Source of the DNA: Liolophura sinensis
Lineage: Eukaryota; Mollusca; Polyplacophora; Chitonida; Chitonidae
Direction of reading: 5' to 3'
Length of the DNA: 64,000 nt
NCBI RefSeq assembly: GCF_032854445.1
Contig: NC_088296.1
Span: 25,615,897-25,679,896, forward strand
Shown here in pieces: positions 40,217 to 54,512 of the stretch. The notes beneath the pieces were generated by a model. It did no database searches, was not told where the DNA came from, and saw only the letters and a list, made by a program, of their open reading frames with translations. How positions within the stretch are numbered: position 1 is the first letter of the stretch; each line of letters opens with the position of its first letter. The position numbers and the translations under genes are program-made.

Positions 40217-41341
40217 GATATACAAATCAGTCACCTTTGTTCATACAGATACAGGATTTAATGTAACACACACAGCAGCAGCTATTTACCTCCCTCAATC
40301 CGCAGAACCTAGAGCATTAAATACAATAAAATTGTAGAAAATCAGTTCTCTTCAATTTCTATACATCAATCCAATAGACATTTTAATTTCTAATTACATA
40401 CATGAGTAATTTACATTTTTTTTACTGGCCATGCTGGACAAAGAAGGCATAATTTCAATATTTTTTATTGTTTTATTTACTTAAGTCTTCCCCTAAATGG
40501 CGTACATGTATTATGCCGCTGGAGATACCTGCCTGTCCTGACTGTGTGAGGAAGTTTCCTACATGTAATGTCCCATAACAAAGAGATAATGAAACCTGGT
40601 GATTACATGAATAAGCTTGGGTAATATTTCATAGTGTGGGGTACCGGTACTGTGATCCTGTTTGGATCTGACATTAAAATTAGAAACATTTTGATGTAGC
40701 ACATGGCAGGTGCCCCTTCAGATTACGCTCTCGGACAATACTGCAAAATCGATCTCTGGAGATGAATAAATGAATACTGATATGCAACAATCATTATAAA
40801 ACTGACTTAGTCTGGATGTCAATATACTAATACCTGTAGGAATACCATGGTGTAGAAATACAACACACATTAAACATGTACAGTAATAAACACACGGAAG
40901 GCCCCCATCACCGGCAGAAACAACTATGACCTGATTTTCATCACAGAAATACAGTTGTCCTTTACCACAGAAAGTCATAAATGTATGTAACTGTCTCATG
41001 GCATATGGACAATGTGACTCACTATGTGCAAAACAGTGTCATAATGCAAGTGTACCTACATGGAGCTATATATCACTGCAAAACTATATAGCAAAATGAT
41101 GAGATCTCCTCTTGTACTGTTCTCAGTTACATAGCATCAGATATCACTGGCCTTTACTGAGGCATGTATGATAACATACCTGTATGGCTGGGGAATGATG
41201 AGTGCAAAGATTCAGTTTTTAAAACCTGTAATAATACATACAGAAATCAATAACCAGTTGAACCCATTTATGATTTATCATTTTTGGAGCATCAAGTTAG
41301 CTATATGTACATCAAATTTTGTACTAAATGTACATGTACTT
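40217..41341. other. no recognisable gene
   Basis: Host DNA with no supported feature; the minus frame 40718-40999 lacks recognisable motifs. Confidence 0.5.
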
Positions 41342-41577
41342 TGTATTTATTTGATTTGTGTTTTACGCTGTACTCAAGAATATTTCACTTACGACGGTGG
41401 CCAGCATTACGGTGGGAGGAAACCGGGCAGAGTCTGGGGGGAAACCCACGACCATCCGCAGGTTGCTGACAGACCTGCCTACGTACGGCCAGAGAGGAAG
41501 CCAGCATGAGCTGGACTTAAACTCACAGCGACCGCATTGGTGAGAGGCTCCTGGGTCATTACTCTATGCTAGCTGAG
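41342..41577 (-). mobile_element. near full-length SINE
   Basis: TGTATTTATTTGATTTGTG, TTACGCTGTACTCAAGAATA, GGAGGAAACCGGGCAGAG, CACGACCATCCGCAGG, then the head: GTGAGAGGCTCCTGGGTC and CTCTATGCTAGC. It is well conserved, so relatively young. Plus-strand frames 41168-41543 over it are shadows. Confidence 0.85.
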
Positions 41578-42361
41578 TGCTACTTTGTAATTATAGGATC
41601 TACAGGCATGTGCCACTTTGAAACTATATGACATACATGCATGTGCTACTTTGTAATTAAATGACGTACATGCATGTGCCACTTTGTGACTATATGACAT
41701 ACATGTATGTGCTTCTTTGTAACTGTATGGCGTACATGTATGTCCTACTTTGTAACTATATGACATACAGGCATGAGCCACTTTGTAATTATATAACGTA
41801 CATGTATGTGCTACTTTGTAATCATGATGTATATGTATGTGCTACTTGGTAACTATATGATGTACATGTATGTGCTGCTTTGTAATTTTATGACGTACAT
41901 TTACATCCTATTTTGTAATTATGACGTATATGTATGTACTACTTTGTAACTATATGACTTACAGGCATGAGCAACTTTGTAATTATATAACGTACATGTA
42001 TGTGCTACTTTGTAATTATGATGTATATGTATGTGCTACTTGGTAACTATATGGACATACATGTATGTGCTACTTTGTAATTTTATGACGTACATGTATG
42101 TCCTATTTTGTAATTATGACGTATATGTATGTACTACTTTGTAACTATATGACTTACAGGCATGAGCCACTTTGTAATTATATAACGTACATTGATGTTC
42201 TACTTTGTAATTATAACGTATATGTATGTGCTACTTTGTAACCATATGACATACATGTATGCGCTAGTTTGTAACTATATGCTATGCATGTATGGACATA
42301 CATGCATGTGCTACTTTGAAATTATATGACATATGCGAATGTGCTATTTTGAAACTATATG
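41578..42361. repeat. about 31-bp tandem array, about 24 copies
   Basis: TACATGTATGTGCTACTTTG followed by TAACTATATGA units with frequent small indels. It leads directly into the 109-bp satellite. Confidence 0.9.
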
Positions 42362-45300
42362 AATGACAAGCTGTAGGACTGTGAATGAGACCCACTATCT
42401 ATAATGAAGCCTGTCTTGCCAGGTATTTACCTGAACTGTGTGACATTGATATGCTGTAGGACTGTGACTGAGAATCACTATCTATAAGGAGGCCTGTCTT
42501 GTCAGGTATTTAGGGTGTTTACCACAGCTCAGTGTGTACCTGGTTGGTGTGACATTGATATGCTGTAGGGCTCAGACTGAGAATCACTATCTATAAGGAG
42601 GCCTGTCTTGTCAGGTATTTAGGGTGTTTACCACAGCTCAGTGTGTACCTGGTCTGTGTGACATTGATATGCTGTAGGGCTGTGACTGAGAATCACTATC
42701 TATAAGGAGGCCTGTCTTGTCAGGTATTTAGGGTGTTTACCACAGCTCAGTGTGTACCTGGTCTGTGTGACATTGATATGCTGTAGGGCTGTGACTGAGA
42801 ATCACTATCTATAAGGAGGCCTGTCTTGTCAGGTATTTAGGGTGTTTACCACAGCTCAGTGTGTACATGGTCTGTGTGACATTGATATGCTGTAGGGCTG
42901 TGACTGAGAATCACTATCTATAAGGAGGCCTGTCTTGTCAGGTATTTAGGGTGTTTACCCACAGGCTCAGTGTGTACCTGGTCGGTGTGACATTGATATG
43001 CTGTAGGGCTCAGACTGAGAATCACTATCTATAAGGAGGCCTGTCTTGTCAGGTATTTAGGGGTGTTTTACCACAGCTCAGTGTGTACCTGGTCTGTGTG
43101 ACATTGATATGCTGTAGGGCTGTGACTGAGAATCACTATCTATAATGAAGCCTGTCTTGTCAGGTATTTAGGGTGTTTACCACAGCTCAGTATGTACCTG
43201 GTCTGTGTGACATTGATATGCTGTAGGGCTGTGACTGAGAATCACTATCTCTAATGAAGCCTGTCTTGTCAGGTATTTAGGGTGTTTACCACAGCTCAGT
43301 GTGTACCTGGTCTGTGTGACATTGATATGCTGTAGGGCTGTGACTGAGAATCACTATCTATAAGGAGGCCTGTCTTGTCAGGTATTTAGGGTGTTTACCA
43401 CAGCTCAGTATGTACCTGGTCTGTGTGACATTGATATGCTGTAGGGCTGTGACTGAGAATCAACTATCTCTAATGAAGCCTGTCTTGTCAGGTATTTAGG
43501 GTGTTTACCCACAGCTCAGTGTGTACCTGGTCTGTGTGGACATTGATATGCTGTAGGGCTGTGACTGAGAATCACTATCTATAATGAAGCCTGTCTTGTC
43601 AGGTATTTAGGGTGTTTACCACAGCTCAGTGTGTACCTGGTCTGTGTGACATTGATATGCTGCAGGGGCTGTGACTGAGAATCACTATCTCTAATGAAGC
43701 CTGTCTTGTCAGGTATTTAGGGTGTTTACCACAGCTCAGTGTGTACATGGTCTGTGTGGACATTGATATGCTGTAGGGCTGTGACTGAGAATCACTATCT
43801 ATAAGGAGGCCTGTCTTGTCAGGTATTTAGGGTGTTTACCACAGCTCAGTGTGTACCTGGTCGGTGTGACATTGATATGCTGTAGGTCTGTGACTGAGAA
43901 TCACTATCTCTAAGGAAGCCTGTCTTGTCAGGTATTTTAGGGTGTTTACCCACAGCTCAGTGTGTACCTGGTCTGTGTGACATTGATATGCTGTAGGGCT
44001 GTGACTGAGAATCACTATCTATAAGGAGGCCTGTCTTGTCAGGTATTTAGGGTGTTTACCACAGCTCAGTGTGTACCTGGTCTGTGTGACATTGATATGC
44101 TGTAGGAGTGTGACTGAGAATCACCATCTATAATGAAGCCTGTCTTGTCAGGTATTTAGGGTGTTTACCACAGCTCAGTGTGTACCTGGTCTGTGTGACA
44201 TTGATATGCTGTAGGGCCTGTGACTGAGAATCACTATAATGAAGCCTGTCTTGTCAGGTATTTAGGGTGTTTACCACAACTCAGTGTGTACCTGGTCTGT
44301 GTGACATTGATATGCTGTAGGGCTGTGACTGAGAATCACTATCTATAATGAAGCCTGTCTTGTCAGGTATTTAGGGTGTTTACCACAGCTCAGTGTGTAC
44401 CTGGTCTGTGTGACATTGATATGCTGTAGGGCTGTGACTGAGAATCACTATCTATAAGGAGGCCTGTCTTGTCAGGTATTTAGGGTGTTTACCACAGCTC
44501 AGTGTGTACCTGGTCTGTGTGACATTGATATGCTGTAGGGCGGTGACTGAGAATCACTATCTATAATGAAGCCTGTCTTGTCAGGTATTTAGGGTGTTTA
44601 CCACAGCTCAGTGTGTACCTGGTCTGTGTGACATTGATATGCTGTAGGGCTCAGACTGAGAATCACTATCTCTAATGAAGCCTGTCTTGTCAGGTATTCA
44701 GGGTGTTTACCACAGCTCAGTGTGTACCTGGTCGGTGTGACATTGATATACTGTAGGGCTGTGACTGAGAATCACTATCTATAATGAAGCCTGTCTTGTC
44801 AGGTATTTAGGGTGTTTACCACAGCTCAGTGTGTACCTGGTCTGTGTGACATTGATATGCTGTAGGGCTCAGACTGAGAATCACTATCTATAATGAAGCC
44901 TGTCTTGTCAGGTATTTAGGGTGTTTACCACAGCTCAGTGTGTACCTGGTCTGTGTGACATTGATATGCTGTAGGGCTCAGACTGAGAATCACTATCTCT
45001 AATGAAGCCTGTCTTGTCAGGTATTTAGGGTGTTTACCACAGCTCAGTATGTACCTGGTCTGTGTGACATTGATATGCTGCAGGGCTGTGACTGAGAATC
45101 ACTATCTCTAATGAAGCCTGTCTTGTCAGGTATTTAGGGTGTTTACCACAGCTCAGTATGTACCTGGTTGGTGTGACATTGATATGCTGCAGGGCTGTGA
45201 CTGAGAATCACTATCTATAATGAAGCCTGTCTTGTCAGGTATTTAGGGTGTTTACCACAGCTCAGTATGTACCTGGTCTGTGTGACATTGATATGCTGCA

Positions 45301-48300
45301 GGGCTGTGACTGAGAATCACTATCTCTAATGAAGCCTGTCTTGTCAGGTATTTAGGGTGTTTACCACAGCTCAGTATGTACCTGGCCTGTGTGACATTGA
45401 TATGCTGCAGGGCTGTGACTGAGAATCACCATCTATAATGAAGCCTGTCTTGTCAGGTATTTAGGGTGTTTACCACAGCTCAGTGTGTACCTGGTCTGTG
45501 TGACATTGATATGCTGTAGGGCTGTGACTGAGAAGCCTGTCTTGTCAGGTATTTAGGGTGTTTACCACAACTCAGTGTGTACCTGGCCTGTGTGACATTG
45601 ATATGCTGCAGGGCTGTGACTGAGAATCACCATCTATAATGAAGCCTGTCTTGTCAGGTATTTAGGGTGTTTACCACAGCTCTGTGTGTACCTGATCTGT
45701 GTGACATTGATATGCTGTAGGGCTGTGACTGAGAATCACTATCTCTAATGAAGCCTGTCTTGTCAGGTATTTAGGGTGTTTACCACAACTCAGTGTGTAC
45801 CTGGTCTGTGTGACATTGATATGCTGCAGGGCTGTGACTGAGAATCACTATCTCTAATGAAGCCTGTCTTGTCAGGTATTTAGGGTGTTTACCACAGCTC
45901 AGTGTGTACCTGGTCTGTGTGACATTGATATGCTGTAGGGCTGTGACTGAGAATCACTATCTATAAGGAGCCTGTCTTGTCAGGTATTTAGGGTGTTTAC
46001 CACAGCTCAGTGTGTACCTGGTCTGTGTGACATTGATATGCTGTAGGGCTGTGACTGAGAATCACTATCTATAAGGAGGCCTGTCTTGTCAGGTATTCAG
46101 GGTGTTTACCACAGCTCAGTGTGTACCTGGTCTGTGTGACATTGATATGCTGTAGGGCTGTGACTGAGAATCACTATCTATAATGAAAGCCTGTCTTGTC
46201 AGGTATTTAGGGTGTTTACCACAGCTCAGTGTGTACCTGGCCTGTGTGACATTGATATGCTGTAGGGCGGTGACTGAGAATCACTATCTATAAGGAGGCC
46301 TGTCTTGTCAGGTATTTAGGGTGTTACCGCAGCTCAGTGTGTACCTGGTCTGTGTGACATTGATATGCTGTAGGACTGTGACTGAGAATCACTATCTATA
46401 AGGAAGCCTGTCTTGTCAGGTATTTAGGGTGTTTACCACACGCTCAGTATGTACCTGGCCTGTGTGACATTGATATGCTGAGGGCTGTGACTGAGAATCA
46501 CTATCTATAAGGAGGAGCCTGTCTTGTCAGGTATTTAGGGTTTTTACCACAGCTCAGTGTGTACCTGGTCTGTGTGACATTGATATGCTGTAGGGCTGTG
46601 ACTGAGAATCACTATCTATAAGGAGGCCTGTCTTGTCAGGTATTTAGGGTGTTTACCACAGCTCAGTGTGTATCTGGTCTGTGTGACATTGATATGCTGT
46701 AGGGCGGTGACTGAGAATCACTATCTATAAGGAAGCCTGTCTTGTCAGGTATTTAGGGTGTTTACCACAGCTCAGTGTGTACCTGGCCTGTGTGACATTG
46801 ATATGCTGCAGGGCTGTGACTGAGAATCACCATCTATAAGGAAGCCTGTCTTGTCAGGTATTTAGGTGTGTTTACCACAGCTCAGTGTGTATCTGGTCTG
46901 TGTGACATTGATATGCTGTAGGGCTGTGACTGAGAATCACTATCTCTAATGAAGCCTGTCTTGTCAGGTATTTAGGGTGTTTACCACAGCTCAGTGTGTA
47001 CCTGGTCTGTGTGACATTGATATGCTGTAGGGCTGTGACTGATAATCACTATCTATAAGGAGGGCCTGTCTTGTCAGGTATTTAGGGTGTTTACCACAGC
47101 TCAGTGTGTACCTGGTCTGTGTGACATTGATATGCTGTAGGGCTGTGACTGATAATCACTATCTATAAGGAGGCCTGTCTTGTCAGGTATTTAGGGTGTT
47201 TACCACAGCTCAGTGTGTACCTGGTCTGTGTGACATTGATATGCTGTAGGGCTGTGACTGATAATCACTATCTATAAGGAGGCCTGTCTTGTCAGGTATT
47301 TAGGGTGTTTACCACAGCTCAGTGTGTACCTGGTCTGCGTGACATTGATATACTGTAGGGCTGTGACTGAGAATCACTATCTCTAATGAAGCCTGTCTTG
47401 TCAGGTATTTAGGGTGTTTACCACAGCTCAGTGTGTACCTGGTCTGTGTGACATTGATATGCTGTAGGGCTGTGACTGAGAATCACTATCTCTAATGAAG
47501 CCTGTCTTGTCAGGTATTTAGGGTGTTTACCACAGCTCAGTGTGTACCTGGTCTGCGTGACATTGATATGCTGTAGGGCTGTGACTGAGAATCACTATCT
47601 ATAATGAAGCCTGTCTTGTCAGGTATTTAGGGTGTTTACCACAGCTCAGTGTGTACCTGGTCTGTGTGACATTGATATGCTGTAGGGCTGTGACTGAGAA
47701 TCACTATCTATAATGAAGCCTGTCTTGTCAGGTATTTAGGGTGTTTACCACAGCTCAGTGTGTACCTGGTCTGTGTGACATTGATATGCTGTAGGGCTGT
47801 GACTGAGAATCACTATCTCTAATGAAGCCTGTCTTGTCAGGTATTTAGGGTGTTTACCACAGCTCAGTGTGTACCTGGTCTGTGTGACATTGATATGCTG
47901 TAGGGCTCAGACTGAGAATCACTATCTATAAGGAGGCCTGTCTTGTCAGGTATTTAGGGTGTTTACCACAGCTCAGTGTGTACCTGGTCTGCGTGACATT
48001 GATATGCTGTAGGGCTGTGACTGAGAATCACTATCTATAATGAAGCCTGTCTTGTCAGGTATTTAGGGTGTTTACCACAGCTCAGTGTGTACCTGGTCTG
48101 TGTGACATTGATATGCTGTAGGGCTGTGACTGAGAATCACTATCTATAATGAAGCCTGTCTTGTCAGGTATTTAGGGTGTTTACCACAGCTCAGTATGTA
48201 CCTGGCCTGTGTGACATTGATATGCTGTAGGGCGGTGACTGAGAATCACTATCTATAAGGAGGCCTGTCTTGTCAGGTATTTAGGGTGTTTACCACAGCT

Positions 48301-51300
48301 CAGTGTGTACCTGGTCTGTGTGACATTGATATGCTGTAGGGCTGTGACTGAGAATCACTATCTATAATGAAGCCTGTCTTGTCAGGTATTTAGGGTGTTT
48401 ACCACAGCTCAGCGTGTACCTGGTCTGTGTGACATTGATATGCTGTAGGGCTGTGACTGAGAATCACTATCTATAATGAAGCCTGTCTTGTCAGGTATTT
48501 AGGGTGTTTACCACAGCTCAGTGTGTACCTGGTCTGTGTGACATTGATATGCTGTAGGGCTCAGACTGAGAATCACTATCTATAATGAAGCCTGTCTTGT
48601 CAGGTATTTAGGGTGTTTACCACAGCTCAGTGTGTACCTGGTCTGCGTGACATTGATATGCTGTAGGGCTGTGACTGAGAATCACTATCTATAAGGAGGC
48701 CTGTCTTGTCAGGTATTTAGGGTGTTTACCACAGCTCAGTGTGTACCTGGTCTGTGTGACATTGATATGCTGTAGGGCTGTGACTGAGAATCACTATCTA
48801 TAATGAAGCCTGTCTTGTCAGGTATTTAGGGTGTTTACCACAGCTCAGTGTGTACCTGGCCTGTGTGACATTGATATGCTGTAGGGCTGTGACTGAGAAT
48901 CACTATCTATAATGAAGCCTGTCTTGTCAGGTATTTAGGGTGTTTACCACAACTCAGTGTGTACCTGGTCTGTGTGACATTGATATGCTGCAGGGCTGTG
49001 ACTGAGAATCACTATCTCTAATGAAGCCTGTCTTGTCAGGTATTTAGGGTGTTTACCACAGCTCAGTGTGTACCTGGTCTGTGTGACATTGATATGCTGT
49101 AGGGCTGTGACTGAGAATCACTATCTATAAGGAGGCCTGTCTTGTCAGGTATTTAGGGTGTTTACCACAGCTCAGTATGTACCTGGTCTGTGTGACATTG
49201 ATATGCTGTAGGGCTGTGACTGAGAATCACTATCTATAAGGAGGCCTGTCTTGTCAGGTATTTAGGGTGTTTACCACAGCTCAGTGTGTATCTGGTCTGT
49301 GTGACATTGATATGCTGTAGGGCTGTGACTGAGAATCACTATCTCTAATGAAGCCTGTCTTGTCAGGTATTTAGGGTGTTTACCACAGCTCAGTGTGTAC
49401 CTGGTCTGTGTGACATTGATATGCTGTAGGGCTGTGACTGAGAATCACTATCTATAATGAAGCCTGTCTTGTCAGGTATTTAGGGTGTTTACCACAGCTC
49501 AGTGTGTACCTGGCCTGTGTGACATTGATATGCTGTAGGGCGGTGACTGAGAATCACTATCTATAAGGAGGCCTGTCTTGTCAGGTATTTAGGGTGTTTA
49601 CCGCAGCTCAGTGTGTACCTGGTCTGTGTGACATTGATATGCTGTAGGACTGTGACTGAGAATCACTATCTATAAGGAAGCCTGTCTTGTCAGGTATTTA
49701 GGGTGTTTACCACAGCTCAGTATGTACCTGGCCTGTGTGACATTGATATGCTGTAGGGCTGTGACTGAGAATCACTATCTATAAGGAGGCCTGTCTTGTC
49801 AGGTATTTAGGGTTTTTACCACAGCTCAGTGTGTACCTGGTCTGTGTGACATTGATATGCTGTAGGGCTGTGACTGAGAATCACTATCTATAAGGAAGCC
49901 TGTCTTGTCAGGTATTTAGGGTGTTTACCACAGCTCAGTGTGTATCTGGTCTGTGTGACATTGATATGCTGTAGGGCGGTGACTGAGAATCACTATCTAT
50001 AAGGAAGCCTGTCTTGTCAGGTATTTAGGGTGTTTACCACAGCTCAGTGTGTACCTGGCCTGTGTGACATTGATATGCTGCAGGGCTGTGACTGAGAATC
50101 ACCATCTATAAGGAAGCCTGTCTTGTCAGGTATTTAGGGTGTTTACCACAGCTCAGTGTGTATCTGGTCTGTGTGACATTGATATGCTGTAGGGCTGTGA
50201 CTGAGAATCACTATCTCTAATGAAGCCTGTCTTGTCAGGTATTTAGGGTGTTTACCACAGCTCAGTGTGTACCTGGTCTGTGTGACATTGATATGCTGTA
50301 GGACTGTGACTGAGAATCACTATAATGAAGCCTGTCTTGTCAGGTATTTAGGGTGTTTACCACAGCTCAGTGTGTACCTGGCCTGTGTGACATTGATATG
50401 CTGCAGGGCTGTGACTGAGAATCACCATCTATAAGGAAGCCTGTCTTGTCAGGTATTTAGGGTGTTTACCACAGCTCAGTGTGTACCTGGTCTGTGTGAC
50501 ATTGATATGCTGTAGGGCTGTGACTGAGAATCACTATCTCTAATGAAGCCTGTCTTGTCAGGTATTTAGGGTGTTTACCACAGCTCAGTGTGTACCTGGT
50601 CTGTGTGACATTGATATGCTGTAGGGCTGTGACTGAGAATCACTATCTATAATGAAGCCTGTCTTGTCAGGTATTTAGGGTGTTTACCACAGCTCAGTAT
50701 GTACCTGGTCTGTGTGACATTGATATACTGTAGGGCTGTGACTGAGAATCACTATCTCTAATGAAGCCTGTCTTGTCAGGTATTTAGGGTGTTTACCACA
50801 GCTCAGTGTGTACCTGGTCTGTGTGACATTGATATGCTGTAGGGCTGTGACTGATAATCACTATCTATAAGGAGGCCTGTCTTGTCAGGTATTTAGGGTG
50901 TTTACCACAGCTCAGTGTGTACCTGGTCTGTGTGACATTGATATGCTGTAGGGCTGTGACTGAGAATCACTATCTCTAATGAAGCCTGTCTTGTCAGGTA
51001 TTTAGGGTGTTTACCACAGCTCAGTGTGTACCTGGTCTGTGTGACATTGATATGCTGTAGGGCTCAGACTGAGAATCACTATCTATAAGGAGGCCTGTCT
51101 TGTCAGGTATTTAGGGTGTTTACCACAGCTCAGTGTGTACCTGGTCTGCGTGACATTGATATGCTGTAGGGCTGTGACTGAGAATCACTATCTATAATGA
51201 AGCCTGTCTTGTCAGGTATTTAGGGTGTTTACCACAGCTCAGTGTGTACCTGGTCTGTGTGACATTGATATGCTGTAGGGCTGTGACTGAGAATCACTAT

Positions 51301-54300
51301 CTATAATGAAGCCTGTCTTGTCAGGTATTTAGGGTGTTTACCACAGCTCAGTATGTACCTGGCCTGTGTGACATTGATATGCTGTAGGGCGGTGACTGAG
51401 AATCACTATCTATAAGGAGGCCTGTCTTGTCAGGTATTTAGGGTGTTTACCACAGCTCAGTGTGTACCTGGTCTGTGTGACATTGATATGCTGTAGGGCT
51501 GTGACTGAGAATCACTATCTATAATGAAGCCTGTCTTGTCAGGTATTTAGGGTGTTTACCACAGCTCAGCGTGTACCTGGTCTGTGTGACATTGATATGC
51601 TGTAGGGCTGTGACTGAGAATCACTATCTATAATGAAGCCTGTCTTGTCAGGTATTTAGGGTGTTTACCACAGCTCAGTGTGTACCTGGTCTGTGTGACA
51701 TTGATATGCTGTAGGGCTGTGACTGAGAATCACTATCTATAATGAAGCCTGTCTTGTCAGGTATTTAGGGTGTTTACCACAGCTCAGTGTGTACCTGGTC
51801 TGTGTGACATTGATATGCTGTAGGGCTCAGACTGAGAATCACTATCTATAATGAAGCCTGTCTTGTCAGGTATTTAGGGTGTTTACCACAGCTCAGTGTG
51901 TACCTGGTCTGCGTGACATTGATATGCTGTAGGGCTGTGACTGAGAATCACTATCTATAAGGAGGCCTGTCTTGTCAGGTATTTAGGGTGTTTACCACAG
52001 CTCAGTGTGTACCTGGTCTGTGTGACATTGATATGCTGTAGGGCTGTGACTGAGAATCACTATCTATAATGAAGCCTGTCTTGTCAGGTATTTAGGGTGT
52101 TTACCACAGCTCAGTGTGTACCTGGTCTGTGTGACATTGATATGCTGTAGGGCTGTGACTGAGAATCACTATCTATAAGGAGGCCTGTCTTGTCAGGTAT
52201 ATAGGGTGTTTACCACAGCTCAGTGTGTACCTGGTCTGTGTGACATTGATATGCTGTAGGGCTCAGACTGAGAATCACTATCTATAAGGAGGCCTGTCTT
52301 GTCAGGTATTTAGGGTGTTTACCACAGCTCAGTGTGTACCTGGTCTGTGTGACATTGATATGGTGTAGGGCTGTGACTGAGAATCACTATCTCTAATGAA
52401 GCCTGTCTTGTCAGGTATTTAGGGTGTTTACCACAGCTCAGTGTGTACCTGGTCTGTGTGACATTGATATGCTGCAGGGCTGTGACTGAGAATCACCATC
52501 TATAATGAAGCCTGTCTTGTCAGGTATTTAGGGTGTTTACCACAGCTCAGTGTGTACCTGGTCTGTGTGACATTGATATGCTGTAGGGCTGTGACTGAGA
52601 ATCACTATCTATAAGGAGGCCTGTCTTGTCAGGTATTTAGGGTGTTTACCACAGCTCAGTGTGTACATGGTCTGTGTGACATTGATATGCTGTAGGGCTC
52701 AGACTGAGAATCACTATCTATAAGGAAGCCTGTCTTGTCAGGTATTTAGGGTGTTTACCACAACTCAGTGTGTACCTGGTCTGTGTGACATTGATATGCT
52801 GCAGGGCTGTGACTGAGAATCACTATCTCTAATGAAGCCTGTCTTGTCAGGTATTTAGGGTGTTTACCACAGCTCAGTGTGTATCTGGTCTGTGTGACAT
52901 TGATATGCTGTAGGGCTGTGACTGAGAATCACTATCTATAAGGAGGCCTGTCTTGTCAGGTATTTAGGGTGTTTACCACAGCTCAGTGTGTACCTGGTCT
53001 GTGTGACATTGATATGCTGTAGGGCTGTGACTGAGAATCACTATCTATAATGAAGCCTGTCTTGTCAGGTATTTAGGGTGTTTACCACAGCTCAGCGTGT
53101 ACCTGGTCTGTGTGACATTGATATGCTGTAGGGCTGTGACTGAGAATCACTATCTATAATGAAGCCTGTCTTGTCAGGTATTTAGGGTGTTTACCACAGC
53201 TCAGTGTGTACCTGGTCTGTGTGACATTGATATGCTGTAGGGCTGTGACTGAGAATCACTATCTATAATGAAGCCTGTCTTGTCAGGTATTTAGGGTGTT
53301 TACCACAACTCAGTGTGTACCTGGTCTGTGTGACATTGATATGCTGCAGGGCTGTGACTGAGAATCACTATCTCTAATGAAGCCTGTCTTGTCAGGTATT
53401 TAGGGTGTTTACCACAGCTCAGTGTGTATCTGGTCTGTGTGACATTGATATGCTGTAGGGCTGTGACTGAGAATCACTATCTATAAGGAGGCCTGTCTTG
53501 TCAGGTATTTAGGGTGTTTACCACAGCTCAGTGTGTACCTGGTCTGTGTGACATTGATATGCTGTAGGACTGTGACTGAGAATCACTATAATGAAGCCTG
53601 TCTTGTCAGGTATTTAGGGTGTTTACCACAGCTCAGTGTGTACCTGGTCTGTGTGACATTGATATGCTGCAGGGCTGTGACTGAGAATCACCATCTATAA
53701 TGAAGCCTGTCTTGTCAGGTATTTAGGGTGTTTACCACAACTCAGTGTGTACCTGGTCTGTGTGACATTGATATGCTGCAGGGCTGTGACTGAGAATCAC
53801 TATCTCTAATGAAGCCTGTCTTGTCAGGTATTTAGGGTGTTTACCACAACTCAGTGTGTACCTGGTCTGTGTGACATTGATATGCTGTAGGGCTGTGACT
53901 GAGAATCACTATCTATAATGAAGCCTGTCTTGTCAGGTATTTAGGGTGTTTACCACAGCTCAGTGTGTACCTGGTCTGTGTGACATTGATATGCTGCAGG
54001 GCTGTGACTGAGAATCACTATCTCTAATGAAGCCTGTCTTGTCAGGTATTTAGGGTGTTTACCACAACTCAGTGTGTACCTGGCCTGTGTGACATTGATA
54101 TGGTGTAGGGCTGTGACTGAGAATCACTATCTATAAGGAGGCCTGTCTTGTCAGGTATTTAGGGTGTTTACCACAGCTCAGTGTGTACCTGGTCTGCGTG
54201 ACATTGATATGCTGTAGGGCTGTGACTGAGAATCACTATCTCTAATGAAGCCTGTCTTGTCAGGTATTTAGGGTGTTTACCACAGCTCAGTGTGTACATG

Positions 54301-54512
54301 GTCTGTGTGACATTGATATGCTGTAGGGCTGTGACTGAGAATCACTATCTATAAGGAGGCCTGTCTTGTCAGGTATTTAGGGTGTTTACCACAGCTCAGT
54401 GTGTACCTGGTCTGTGTGACATTGATATGCTGTAGGGCTCAGACTGAGAATCACTATCTATAAGGAGGCCTGTCTTGTCAGGTATTTAGGGTGTTTACCA
54501 CAGCTCAGTATG
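42362..54512. repeat. satellite array, 109-bp monomer, about 111 copies
   Basis: The monomer includes GTGTGACATTGATATGCTG, GACTGAGAATCACTATC, CCTGTCTTGTCAGGTATTTA and GGGTGTTTACCACAGCTCAG. The monomer is 109 bp and the array 12.15 kb. Variants at a few sites (ATAAGGAGG, ATAATGAAG, CTAATGAAG; GGCTCAGAC for GGCTGTGAC; CTGCGTGAC) label monomers. Labelled blocks recur: 46241 onward matches 49514 onward, 3273 bp apart (30 monomers), and 47901 onward matches 51058 onward, 3157 bp apart (29 monomers). The left third has more single-base indels than the rest. No open frame longer than about 60 codons was reported, and no gene is present. Confidence 0.96.

Noticed and set aside
42362-54512. Interstitial telomere repeat because of TTAGGG in each monomer
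   Set aside because: Only one TTAGGG per 109-bp monomer, never in tandem; coincidental.
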